64,000 nt of DNA from Xylogone sp. PMI_703. Its lineage: Eukaryota > Ascomycota > Leotiomycetes. Numbering within the stretch: position 1 is the stretch's first letter; every line of letters begins with the position of its first letter. Where the stretch lies: positions 186,001 to 250,000 of the forward strand of contig JAJTUQ010000014.1 of NCBI GenBank assembly GCA_021399445.1, in the 5' to 3' direction. This document shows, one piece after another, positions 11,340 through 22,201 of the stretch. The notes under the pieces are model-generated. The model was not told where the DNA came from and ran no database searches. It saw only the letters and a list, made by a program, of their open reading frames with translations. Both the position numbers and the translations under genes were made by a program.

Positions 11340-14300
11340 GAGTCTTTCTCAGAAAGTTCTTATTAAATTCTTATAAGTTATTTGTTAAGTTTTTCATTAA
11401 GGTCTTTTTACTAAGGTTTTGCTAAGTCTTTACTAAGTTTTTTACTAAGTTTTATCATAGTTTTATGTTAAGTCTTTTTGTTATGAGTTTTTGTAAGTTT
11501 TGTCTAAATAAATCTTATATGTTTTCGTCTTTTTTTTGCTGGTGTTCTTGTAGCTTATATAGATTTATTCTTTTTTTTTTTTAATGTTTTCTCATATTCT
11601 TATTTATACTTCTTGAGTTCTTCTTGTATATAACATAAGTAGTTTACTAATTCCTAAATATCTTCTTCTGATAAATATTTTTTTTATCTTATTAAATAAA
11701 GTCTTCTCTTTTTTGTATTCTTATAAATTAGTATAAATTTTACTTTATATTCTTCATCTTTATTAATGATCTCTTTTTTCGGAAACTTTAATATAACATT
11801 AGGTTATGTATGATATGGTTCCAGGAGTAACACATAGAATATTAGGTATATTCTTATGTTTGAGGGTATCTTTACTTTATATATTAACCTATTACTTATT
11901 ACTTTAGTGATTTTTAATAGTCTTAGATATTTATCTGATAACTTCTTGTTTGGTTTTCATTATCATAAATTTTTCGTGGACATTATAACCTGTTAGCCTA
12001 CTTTGAATGTCATAGGTTTTCGTTTTTTGTCATAGTACTTTTTCTGTGTCTCAATGACGTTATATTATTACTCTGTTATTGTTTTCTTTTCTTTTTCTAG
12101 TATCTTTATTCTTTTGTGTATAGCCACTGTTTTCTTCTTTGGGATGTTGTCCTTGACGTCAAACTGGATTTGTGGGTCAAACCCATAAAGAGCCTTGAAC
12201 AGGGTTAATTGTGTTGAGTTGTGCGAGCAGAATACCCGGAGGTAGTGTTCTAAGGTCTGGTTCTGTATCTCTGTCTGTTTGTCAGTTTGTGGGTGAAATG
12301 CTATTAAGAGTTGTCTTTGTATTTGTAAGTAAAAGCATATAGAAGCCCAGAATTTGCTGGCAAACTGTGGTTCCTTATCGGAGACTATACTTTGTGGTAT
12401 TCCAAAGTCTTTGACAATATATTGAATGAATAAGTCTACTAGCTGAGGAGCTGTAATCGTTTTCTGACATAATATATATTATATTATCTTTGAATATTTA
12501 TCAACAATAATATAATATATATCATAAACATTATTATTTTACTTACTAAAGGGTAAGTCTGTAATAAAATCTATAGTAATTTCTTTTTATAATACTGTAA
12601 GTTATAAAAAGGATATTAATGTTTTATACAATGTATAATACTTTATTTTCGTTCTCTGGCATATAATACAGGTATAAATCCAAGACTTTACATCTCTGTT
12701 GATACTTGTCCAGAAGTACTTCTTCTGGATTAATTATAATGTCTTGTTGAATCTTAGGTATTCTGTTGTTAAAGTATTATAACATATAATCATTATTTCT
12801 GCTTTAATAACTTTATTATCAAGAACATAAATCTTTTCTTTATATTTGAGAAAGTTAGTCTGGTTTATTCTCCAAGGCTGCTTTTTGTCTTCGACTTATT
12901 GCTATTCCTGGCTTATTATTTCTTTGATTATTTATTTGTCCAAGCCTTGGTTTTCAGTCTTGTCCGAGGTCTTTATTTTATTATTTGTAATTTTTGCATT
13001 AAGTTTTTTAGGGTTCTTCTCTTTACTTTTTCTTATAACATTTTGGCCCTTAAGGATTAATCTACCCTGAGGTTTACTTTGCTTACAGTGTTTTGAATCC
13101 TTTTCGATGACTTTAGTAATGTTCTTCTTTCTCCAGATAAGCTTTCATCGTTAACCTTGTACAAAAGCGTTTTTTTGCTAAAGTTTACAAATTAAATTAA
13201 TTATCAAGTTTATTGATATATTATATACTGTTTTAAACACTTTAACTAAACAGATCTGTGCTCGTGAAATGAGGTATTTGTAATTATTAGTCTTAGTGAC
13301 AGGCTTAAGCTTTCCTTGAGTTATATTGCACTTAGTTATGGTCTTAATGTCTTGTATAGTCTGATCTGTACTTACTTGTACATATATTAGCCCTGGTTTA
13401 TACCTAGACTTAAAGTATTTATTTCCTTAGTATTTTGTTGCTTTTTCGCTATTACAGCTTTGTGTAACAGCAGGAGTGAAGTTTTCTTGAGCTTTTTTGC
13501 TTGTTAGCCTCTTCTTGGCTTTATCGTCGTTTTGCTGGGTTGACTTTAACTTATGACTTCTTTAGATCTGGTTCTCATAGCCCTTTTCTTGAGCTTTTCT
13601 GCTTGTCGGCTTTTTTTGGTTATTATAGTCATTTTTTTAAGTTAACTTCAGTATATGACATCTTTATGTCTAGTTATTGCTTGATTATTTATTCTTATCA
13701 TTCTGAGTATTATTCTTTAGATTTAGGTTTAGTATCCTTGTGTTATCCTTAAGTTTTAGTATTTCTTCGATCTTAATACATAAAACTCTTCTTAGTTTCT
13801 TTCTCAAGTTCGGCATTAGATTCTTAATCACTTTATTCGTTTTTGGCTTATAGTTCAAGTGTCTTGACAATACATTGACAAGGTTATTCTTTCTTGACTA
13901 ATGTTTAATTTTAAAGTTATATTTAGTTAACTTCTGAATTTATTATACTTATCTTTTATTAGGTTTCTTTTTATCCATAAAACATTTTAAGTTATCATGA
14001 TCAGTTTTGATTATAACTGTTATAAAAATATAAGTTAAGTAATATCTTTATTGTTTTAGTGTAATTATAATAGTTAATATCTCTTGGTTAGGCGTTTTAT
14101 ATACTTATTATATAAAGTTTAACTTCTTCGAATAAAATATGACAAAGTGTTATTAAAACTATTTTTCTTCTTTGATTAATTAAGATAATACTTTTCTTAT
14201 AATATAATTAGACACATTAGTCTTTAGTATGATTAGTCACTCCAGTATATAATATATCAATATAAACGTTGTCATAAACGTTTTCTTGGGCTCCTCGAAT

Positions 14301-17300
14301 GTGTTCTTCGTCTTCTTATCGAATTTGAGTAACCTTGTCTTCTTTTTCTTCTTTATACTTTTCAGGAGATTAGTTAAAGGTATAATAATCTTTGAATAAT
14401 TCTGAATGAACTTTCAGTAAAAGTTTACAAATCCTAAGAACACTTAGATGTTTTTATGTAATATCAGGGTTAATCAGTCTATGATTATAGTTATATAGTT
14501 TTTCTTCATCAATATACTGTTTAAGGAAATGATATATTTTAAAAATTTGTGAAATTTATATTTAGTTAAATTAGTATACAGGTTATACTATTGTAATTAT
14601 TCGAAGACTTATTGTATATATTGTATATATACTTCTTCATCTTTTGATAAGATCAGGATATTGTCAAGGTAAATGATGTATATCTTATTTACTAAACTTG
14701 TTAATGTTTCATTGATATATTATTAGAATGTCGTTAGTGTGTTATATAGGCCGAAGAACATTATACAGTACTCATAGTGGCCATACTTAGTCCAGAAAGC
14801 TATTTTTTACTCGTCGTCTGGGTGAATGTGAATATGATGATATGTATTTTTCAGGTCAAGCTTTGTGTAGATTTTAGCTTTTCCTAGTATGTTTAACGTC
14901 TTGGAGATCAGGGGTAATAATGTCCTGTTTTTGATAATGATCTTGTTCAATTTTCGGTAATCGACACAAAATCATAATTTCTTATTTTTTTTAGGGCGAA
15001 TATTACTGATACTCTCGTTAGGCTAGAGGATTGCCTGATCTATCCTTTCTTTAATATACTGTAGAGATATTCCTTTAAGATCTTTATTTCCTTTTCAGCC
15101 AGTGGATATACTAGTTTTTACAGTAGTGTCTTACTTTCTCCGAGTTTAATCATATATTACAGTCCGTCAAAGCTTAGTATTCTGTTTGTCTTCTCTTTGT
15201 TGAATATGTTTGTGAACTCTTGGTAATCAGGAGATATATAATCTATTCAATGTCTTGGTGTCTTTATATATTTTACATAAACAGTTCTTGTTCACTTCTG
15301 TTATCTTTCCCTTGTTGTTTCGATAATGTCTTGGCTAAATAACATTACTTTGCCTTTTTTGTCTTCAGTGAATTAGAAGAAGGCTTTATATAAAGGGGTA
15401 TCTTTTTTTTTCTTTAGTATTTGGGCAAACTCAGGTATTAAATATATTATGTATTCTTCTGTCTTTGGGCAGTATTGTTATATCTTTTTGTATTATCCAA
15501 TCAACAAGTTCACGTTAATAAGTTATAAGTATTTTAGTATAAGATTATACTTGTCTGTTGTAGCATTAATGAATTAATACTTTGATAGCCTAGTTTCTTT
15601 TTTGTTGTCCATTGTTTTCGTAAAGAAGGTGTATGTCCTGTATACATAGATTTTCGTGTTGTCGATTGAGCAGAGGCCTAAGAACTCTGTGTCATTATTT
15701 TTTTATTTGTATTTTTGTACGAAGAATAATAAAACAATGTTTTTTTGTGCTTTACTGTTAATCAGTATTATATCCGTTTTTTACTTTTTCTCTTTATTTT
15801 GGATCTAGATCAGTATTTTTATATATAAATACTTCGACTTATTCGTTTTAATGGAGAGGATTTACTTTACTTTTTTTTTGCTGTCTTTGAATATAGTTAG
15901 TACAAGCTGGGTACCCAGGACTTGTCGTGAGACTTTGTGCCTCTTTATAGTTTGGTCCAGAGAGGTTGAAGTAATTAAGCTTTCTGGATGTTACTGTTTC
16001 TCTGGCTTATAGGTGTCGTTACCTTTGTTCCTTGGTTGTCTTGGTTTAGATATGATATTGAATAATATTCTATTTGTCCATAAGAATAACATTGAATGTC
16101 TGGTTTAATCATTATGTTGTTATTGTTCTTATTTCAGTAATTTTTTGTATAATAGTTTAGTTTTTTATATTTATAATAAATAATAACTTTTCGTGATCTG
16201 AGTAATATAGAATTTACTGTTATTATTAATATTACTTTATTCTGGTCGGATTTTGGCTTATAAAGGATCTTGGCCACTTATTTAAGAGAATTGTTTTATT
16301 GTCTTTTCTTATATTCTTGGCTTTCTTGATTATGTATTAGTATTAAGTTATTTTTGCTCTAGGATAATTTATTTTCTTAGTTTCTGTTATTAAGCTTAAT
16401 TTGCTTTATTACTGTTATTAGTTCATCATATATAGTCAGAAGTTGGTTATATTTTATAATTTTTTTTTTTTAACTTTAAGGTCAGTTTCATGAAGAAAAT
16501 CTTCATCTTAACCTCGTCGTCTGGGTCTTAGAGCTGAGCCTTGATGGTGTTTAGGTATTCCACGAAGGAGTATATAGACTAAGTCTTCTTTATCTGTACT
16601 TTGTCATATTATGCTCAGAGCTTAATTTTTTTGTTGTCTTCATTCCTTAAGGACATTAGTAAGAGTTTTTTGAATATTTCCTATGATCATATCTCCTTGT
16701 TTTTAACGTTCTTTGTCCGTTATTATCTTGTCCTTGGTTTGCCGTAGAGTAATAATGTTATATAAAGTATTTTGTCCTTATTATTATTTTTATAAAGTTC
16801 TAGAAATGTTTCGAACTTAAAGTCATAGATATGTAAGAAGTTATTGAACTGTTTAATTGTCTTCTTTTCGTATGGTTTAAGCTTTAGGAAATATATATAC
16901 TTTATGTTCTTGACGATGGTCGTAATAGTTTATTATTAGTCTGTACTTTATATATTACTATATTACTAAAGTTTTGCCTCTAGTAACTTGTTTGGGGTTT
17001 TGTCGTTCATTTCCTGTGTCATTAGGGGCATCTTATTGTACTAGTGTAGCCTTTCCTTCCTTTGCGTCAATTCCTTAATCTGTTTGTCCAATTCTTCGAT
17101 TTCACACTGTTCCTCATCTCTCTGCTCGTTATATCTCTCCAGTTTCTCTATTTCTCGTCATAATACTTCTATGATACACCTTCTTATGTCTAACACGTCT
17201 TATGCCTTTGTCGTGTCACTAGGGTTAACCTTTGAGGACGTTCTACTGGTGACCATTACTGTGGCTTTCTGTATTATTATCATTAGCGTTGTTTTACTAG

Positions 17301-17430
17301 TGTCCGTCTCTTCTGCTGTATGTGCAGTACTGACTCGTTATCTCCTCGAGGGTTCGACGTTGTCGGTCGTGTTTCTTGAGCGGCTGGTTATCATTGTCTT
17401 GCTGTGATGGGCTGTCCCCGAAAGAAGAAG
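11340..17430 (-). pseudogene. gag-pol of gypsy element B (RIP-degraded)
   Basis: Minus-strand decayed polyprotein. Integrase core start reads EITIDFITDLPFSK near 12540-12600. Reverse transcriptase near 14640-14700 reads IYLDNILILSKDEE, so the catalytic YLDD has become YLDN by a G-to-A change. Near the 5' LTR, gag-like sequence rich in Glu/Gln/Arg is still readable at about 17080-17400; the open plus-strand frame there is its shadow. Pervasive stops elsewhere. Confidence 0.85.
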
Positions 17431-17438
17431 ATTTAGAA

Positions 17439-17672
17439 TGTTAGGGGATGAGTATCCCGGGGTGGTCGACAGCGAATCACAGGCAAAACGAAGGGTGTGT
17501 GCAGGTGTCTCTCATACATTCCATAGACTAAATCTTGTCCCTTACATCGTTAAGCTTAAGCTTTACTTTATACTGTACAATGGTCATGTGAATGTCCTAG
17601 GTGAGGTCCTTTCGCTGGGGCTGCATTCCCCCCTGGTGGGTGTAACACCCCTTTTACACCTGGCCTTTAACA
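17439..17672 (-). repeat. 5' LTR of gypsy element B
   Basis: Begins TGTTAGGGGATG and ends CCTTTAACA, followed by the CAAAA target duplication. Less AT-shifted than its partner at 9441. Confidence 0.92.
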
Positions 17673-17839
17673 CAAAAGATTAATATTGTATGTTTGTTCT
17701 AGATAACCAGAAAAGCTATATAACTCCGGAGTTTAACTAGTATTACCTTTAGAATAAGATAATTATAATTTATATACTTTCATATTTATTTTATATCTTT
17801 CAGCTTTTAGATATAAACTGTTTTATGGTTTTGTAACAT

Positions 17840-18624
17840 ATGTATAAAGTTATAGTTGAAATGAAAATGTATAAGAATATATACTATATCGATAAGTTTG
17901 ATTTTCTTGATATATATTTAACTATATATCAAGAAACTTTTAAATCATCTAATATTCATCAAAGATTTACAGTTACTGGACTAGTTCCATATGATTTTAT
18001 ATATATTCTGTCTAAATTATATATTAAGATTAAAGAGATTATTATATTTCCAAAAAGCTCTTATAATAATTCTGAAACTTCCTAGGTCTTAGAGATACTA
18101 CAGAATATAATTCAATTACAGAAACAATATGAGATTGTCTAATTATTGCTCAGAAACTTTTTTACATTTACTAAAGTTACAATAACTCAACTTATAAAAG
18201 GGTGTCAGATGGCTATGCATAATACTATATTTCTGGCCAAAGAAATGAAGAATTTAAAAGACTACCAACGAAGCAATTCAGCGAAAACCCAAGAGATCTA
18301 GAAAGCAATTAACTCACACAGGCTCGTTAACAGCACAGGAAGCCCAGGAATTGGCTCAATCGAGTGCAATTGCTCAAGAAGTGGTAGAAGTGGCAAATCC
18401 AGAGAATGCGACACAAGCTTTGCTAGCACCACAGCGACGGCCACCTAAGTGCTCAGGATGTGGAATTGTAGGGCATTAAATAAACCAGTGCTCTAATTCA
18501 GCCAATAATTAGATAGATTGCAATATAGGTTGTTTGTAGTTGAATATTGGTTGTTGTACGCTCAGGTGGTGGGGGAAGTGATCCGGGTATGTATGTGATC
18601 CGACCCGAGTGGGAGTTACGTTAA
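17840..18624 (+). pseudogene. Pogo/Fot1-type transposase C-terminus with CCHC knuckle and right TIR
   Basis: 17840-18085 reads like the end of a DDE_1 (pogo/Fot1) transposase: FKSSNIHQRFTVTGLVPYD, then KLYIKIK. After several stops the frame resumes at about 18300-18530 with TGSLTAQEAQELAQSSAIAQ and a CCHC zinc knuckle (CSGCGIVGH, stop, INQC), which is C-x2-C-x4-H-x4-C apart from the stop. The right terminal inverted repeat, 18576-18624, ends in the TTACGTTA outer tip shared with nearby MITEs. The catalytic core is missing. Confidence 0.75.
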
Positions 18625-18674
18625 CTTAACGTAACTCCCACTCGGGTCGGATCACATACATACCCGGATCACTT
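18576..18674. repeat. Perfect 99-bp palindrome of two abutting TIRs
   Basis: Two 49-bp arms (18576-18624 and 18626-18674) are exact reverse complements around a single C at 18625. Each arm is a transposon end with outer tip TAACGTAACTCCCACTCGGG; the outer tips face each other. The left arm is the right TIR of the pogo remnant at 17840-18624. The right arm would be the left TIR of a second, otherwise unrecognised element. Confidence 0.9.
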
Positions 18675-19079
18675 ACCCTAGAGCTACATAGGTGATCCTG
18701 AACTATTGAAGGAAAGTAATTGCGAAACAGCTTACATGTAGTCGGTGGGAGCTCGGTGAAAGCTTCATTTTTGGTAACGAATCAGCGGGAGCGTTCTGCC
18801 AAGCCTGGTGCTTACTGTCGTATGTTCCGTCTCCCCATATGGAGTGGCTGTCCCGCGCCGCCGGGGCCTAGGGGTTGAGTCGCGCGGCACCCGTATTTCT
18901 GGTGTCAAAGTTTCGCCCGCACTGTGTCCTTTCATTGACCTCTGGCAACGATTATCACCATGAAGAATTGAACTAGATAGACTGTATTGTCGAATCTAAG
19001 AAGAGTGATGTTGTTTGCAGAGTACGGTAGAGTGTAAACTCTGCCCAACAGCAACGTATTTATAAATTATACTTCAATA

Positions 19080-19335
19080 CACCCAGCACTTACTTATTTA
19101 GACTCATATTTGCAGATATCAGGCCCCTTCTCGCCTAATAACACCGCATGGTGATTTACCAATAAGGATGATGATAACCAATTAGATTAAGGTACTCAAA
19201 ACGCGAAAACACGATAGTCGAACGTATATACTTTAATAACCTTCAGAATTGAAGCTATTTGTACGCGCGCGCAAGGCATCATTATGCAGGCAGTGTAATC
19301 GGCAAATTTGGGTGTAAATAGGTAAGTACTGGGTG
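19080..19335. mobile_element. MITE, 256 bp, TA target duplication
   Basis: Terminal inverted repeats of about 35-40 bp: CACCCAGCACTTACTTATTT at the left and the reverse complement of CACCCAGTACTTACCTATTT at the right, continuing into an ATTTGC block. Flanked by TA on both sides (19078-19079 and 19336-19337), the target of Tc1/mariner-pogo elements. No coding. Confidence 0.8.
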
Positions 19336-19439
19336 TATTTGTCGGTAGCTAGCAAACAAGGGAGCGTCACGTCACGTAAAAGTCGTGTTGTAAGCTAGTC
19401 TCAATTAGATAGCTAGGGGCGGCGTATGGCCATAGGCCA

Positions 19440-19560
19440 TACCTCCGCTCCCAACCTTTGAATACGTCATAAATCTCCCAATATAACGCAATAGGCATAC
19501 CGTAATTATATGTATTACGTCGTGCTACGCGTTATGGGAGTGAACCGACAGTATTTAGGT
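19440..19560. repeat. Dispersed segment repeated inverted at 21285-21400
   Basis: The stretch with CGCAATAGGCATACCGTAAT, ACGTCGTG and ACGCGTTATGGGAGTG matches, as reverse complement, 21290-21355 inside the MITE at 21047-21658. It indicates either a nested older element or a shared MITE core. Confidence 0.6.
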
Positions 19561-20166
19561 ACGGATCCGTATACCCTTAATTTATGGGCCCTCTTTTAGT
19601 GGCAAGGGCCTGGCCAAACGCGGTGGTAAGCATTATTAGTCATATTATAATTTAGTTAAACGGAATATATTCCTACAAGGGCAATATTTAAATTTGGAAC
19701 AAGGCAAGCTCTGCCACCCCCTAACATTATCTCTGTAGAATCATACCTCCTTTTCACCGAGTAGCAATGATAAGGAAGCCTTGTTAAAAGATTGAAGTTA
19801 GGTAACTAAATAATAAAAACATCCAATAATGAAGACGGCGTTGATAACAGCTGCTGACATACGCCAAGGTTCATTTCAAGAATCCCACGACGAATGTTTC
19901 GACGCCGGAGAATGCAAAACGTAAGGAAAATAGCAAATCTTTGCCATTAAATACAAGAACGGAGGTTGTACACCATTTTATTACAGTATATTCTCAGTAT
20001 ATCTAACAGGAAACTGCTCCACCTCATCTCGCTTATAGATAAGCACAAAGGGTTATCTTTTAATCGAATAATTAACTTCAACGGCTGACAACAGCCAATT
20101 GTTCTATATTTCCTCTAAATCCCGAAGTTTGTTGAGATTATGACCGTTATGCTCATATAAGGGAAG

Positions 20167-20359
20167 TGTTGGTTCACTAGGCACTACCGTAATGTAGGGT
20201 TGAATAGGCTTATATTGGCTAATACATTGCATGCTTATGCTTGTACTTAGTATTTAAGGAGTTACACCCTTAAATACTCTCTTACCGGATTATTAGTCGT
20301 TCCACTCCGATCGCATAGCTACCGAGCGCAAGTATGCTCTGCTCCCATAATTCCTAACA
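20167..20359 (-). repeat. Copia-type LTR (193 bp)
   Basis: Plus orientation starts TGTTGGTTCACTAGG and ends ATTCCTAACA, giving TGTT/AACA ends. Aligns along its length with 53678-53872 at the end of a minus-strand copia element (shared TTACCGGATTATTAGT and TATTTAAGG blocks). Its left flank (about 20120-20166) is also shared with 53635-53677 and, inverted, with 6939-6985. I see no target duplication. It ends only 31 bp before the start codon of the ABM-domain gene. Confidence 0.75.
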
Positions 20360-20390
20360 AAGTTTACCTTTTCATAACGCTATAAGAAAA

Positions 20391-20836
20391 ATGGCATCAG
20401 ACGACTACCATGTTATGGCTACCATTAAAGTGAAACCCGGAAAGATTGGAAATGTATGATAACATAACCTATCATTAATTTAGCATTATTCCGATTTCAG
20501 GCTGGTGTAGGTTGCAAAGCTCATCGTAGACCTTGTTCTCAGAGTATATGAAAATGAGCCGGATACGCTTTTGTACCACTGCGTTCAAACTGGCGAAGAT
20601 GAGATCGTAGTTATTGAGAAGTGTGTACATCTTGAAAAGATATGTTGCATTAGAAAACATGTCTGACTATGATAATGAGTAGATACAAGAATAAACAGGC
20701 TTTTCACAAGCATGGTCAAACACTGTATTTTACTGAGTTTGTGAAGGCTATTTATCCCTTGTCGGATGGTGACATGGACCTGAAGGTTGGGAAGAGTATT
20801 GCCGGATTCCAAGGTAGACCGCAATTATTAGCATAG
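20391..20836 (+). CDS. ABM-domain (dimeric alpha/beta barrel) protein, 108 aa
   Basis: Three exons: 20391-20453, 20511-20620 and 20683-20836, with introns of 57 bp (GTATGA...GTGTAG) and 62 bp (GTGTGT...GAGTAG, with a CTGAC branch-like site). Splicing gives one continuous 108-aa frame. Recognisable blocks: HVMATIKVKPGK near the N-terminus, VYENEPDTLLYHC, EDEIVVIEKYKNKQAFHKHG across the second junction, and FVKA...KVGKSIAGFQGR at the end. This is the layout of antibiotic-biosynthesis-monooxygenase (ABM) family proteins, small ferredoxin-like folds acting as dimers, usually cytosolic. The family is functionally diverse, so the reaction is not assigned. No stops or frameshifts are seen, although the gene lies between a copia LTR and a MITE. 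Acceptor choice for intron 1 was decided by reading frame; the earlier TTTCAG would meet a stop or break the frame. Confidence 0.82.
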
Positions 20837-21046
20837 TAGCCATCAATTTTCGAATTTCTGCAGCAGATTGTTTCGGGACTTAAAGAGCTCTTGAGAACCT
20901 GGGCCTCGGCAGGTTACGGTGGGCATTTGTACACTGGATCGTTCATTGTCTCTAGTAATGTGGTAGGGATACACCTCCCTCCATACATGTGGCGATGCCC
21001 TGCGCGGAAGTCCTACGCATACGCTTTAGCATATATCTCTAGAGTA

Positions 21047-21658
21047 ACGTAAATCCCACTCGGTCGGCGTAGTGAAATTGCCGCAAAATCCAGCGAAATT
21101 GCCCTTAGCAATTCAATAGTTACGAATACTAGTAACATGATATTATACATGATAATTGGTTATCCGAATATAAAATTGAGTATTGGATTTTAAGTTTCTC
21201 AAATTTCGTAGAGTCTTGTATTATTAAAAATATAATTTTAGGCCAAAAATCACGATAACTGAATTATATAATCCTAACCACAAATGGTGGTGTCGGTACA
21301 CTCCCATAACGCGTGGCACGACGTAATACTGTAATTACGGTATGCTAATTGCGTTATATTGAGAGAGGTTGTCGTTTCTACTACGTATGGCCGGAGGGGT
21401 TATATAGCTTACGGCTACGGCTCTCCTCCGGAATAGGTTTAGCTTACATGCACGTGATAGGCACGTGCTGGTATGAACCAACAGGTGGTTTTCGTAAAAA
21501 TTGGTTATTAATTAGAAATCAATATATTAATTCAATTTTAGGTTTCAAATTGTAATTTAACTTGGTTATTGAATTTGCTGAGGAGCACTTTTGCTTGACT
21601 GTGCGGCAAATTTCACTGTGCCGACCAAGTGGGGGTGCTGACTGAGTGGGATTTACGT
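21047..21658. mobile_element. Pogo-related MITE, 612 bp
   Basis: Ends ACGTAAATCCCACTC on both sides in inverted orientation, flanked by TA (21045-21046 and 21659-21660). The left arm continues GGTCGGCGTAGTGAAATTGCCGC and the right arm has the equivalent GGTCGGCACAGTGAAATT after an insertion. The outer tip is nearly the same as in the 18576-18674 palindrome, so it was probably mobilised by that pogo family. A 68-codon open frame at 21349-21555 has no recognisable protein. Confidence 0.8.
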
Positions 21659-21854
21659 TAAGGCGAACGACCACCCATGTTTCCGGCGTCAGAGGTTATG
21701 GCGCAGGGACTGGGCTACTACACATATAAATTGTATGGTAATAAGACTCTATTCGCTGCCAAATTTGATGGTGTATGAGGGCCCTGGTCACTGAGTTACC
21801 GCTAGCGTATCATCCGGACCTTTGTAGACTGGTGCTTGCCTACCACTAGCTAGC

Positions 21855-21937
21855 GCCGTAACCTGTGACAGTCAGGTTCTCCATGTAAACGAGCTATAGC
21901 CTCACAGGCTTTCAGTAATCTTGGCTGAGTTGTAACA
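21855..21937 (-). repeat. Possible solo LTR tail of gypsy family D
   Basis: The stretch with GTCAGGTTCTCCATGTA and AGCCTCACAGGC, ending ATCTTGGCTGAGTTGTAACA, resembles the last ~80 bp of the LTRs at 6497-6920 and 57635-58004. It interrupts the pogo frame at 21938. The start of the LTR is not clear. Confidence 0.4.
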
Positions 21938-22129
21938 CATGCAAAGTAGAGCGAGGTACATCAAAAACGCGTGCGGCATCTCGAACAGACGTGATTTGTT
22001 GTTTTTTAATTTCATTTATAGCAAGTAAAACTCTCCCTTCTTGCTCTGGATGTGGCATTTTGCCCATTTTGACGTGTTGTGGTTATAAAATAATTTATAG
22101 AAAGTGGTCCATAAAGTCGGAAAATACGT
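21938..22129 (-). pseudogene. Pogo transposase N-terminus (HTH_psq) with 5' TIR
   Basis: Minus strand, ATG at 22073: starts MGKMPHPEQEGR, then EIKKQQITSVRDAARVF, DVPRSTL. This is the psq-type helix-turn-helix typical of pogo/Fot1 transposases. Upstream, at 22100-22129, is a terminal-repeat-like end (outer tip TAACGTATTTTCCGAC). The frame is cut after about 50 codons at 21938. The apparent plus-strand ORF over the same place is its shadow. Confidence 0.7.
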
Positions 22130-22201
22130 TAAAAAGATCAACGAGGATTCGAATTCGAATCTCGAAGGCATTGGAATCTATTGATGTAGATTCTGCTCAA
22201 G

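Larger units (their letters stand above)
9441..17672 (-). mobile_element. Ty3/gypsy element B, complete but degraded (8232 bp)
   Basis: Two direct 234-bp LTRs (9441-9674 and 17439-17672) enclose a gypsy-type interior read on the minus strand. A 5-bp target duplication CAAAA is present at 9436-9440 and 17673-17677. The polypurine tract is on the minus strand just before the left LTR (AGGAGAGGGGATAAA), so the left LTR is the 3' LTR. The interior has degraded gag near 17080-17430, RT, integrase, and an extra plus-strand gene at about 10467-11331. Confidence 0.92.
18675..20100. other. Intergenic patch with normal base composition
   Basis: Not AT-collapsed like the transposons. No convincing ORF or splice-supported gene found. 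It contains the MITE at 19080-19335 and a segment near 19440-19560 that recurs inverted at about 21285-21400. Confidence 0.5.

Noticed and set aside
12846..13870. Hydrophobic Leu/Phe/Ser-rich frames in element B suggestive of membrane proteins
   Set aside because: They come from T-rich RIP sequence antisense to pol; composition alone explains the hydrophobicity.
17084..17407. 107-codon plus-strand frame beside the 5' LTR of element B
   Set aside because: Antisense shadow of the Glu/Gln/Arg-rich gag start; it is at the gag end, not the 3' LTR end where the accessory ORFs lie.
20475..20824. Two minus-strand frames
   Set aside because: Shadows of the spliced ABM-domain gene.
21349..21555. 68-codon ORF inside the 612-bp MITE as a transposase
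   Set aside because: No transposase motif; part of the sequence is shared with a non-coding segment at 19.5 kb.
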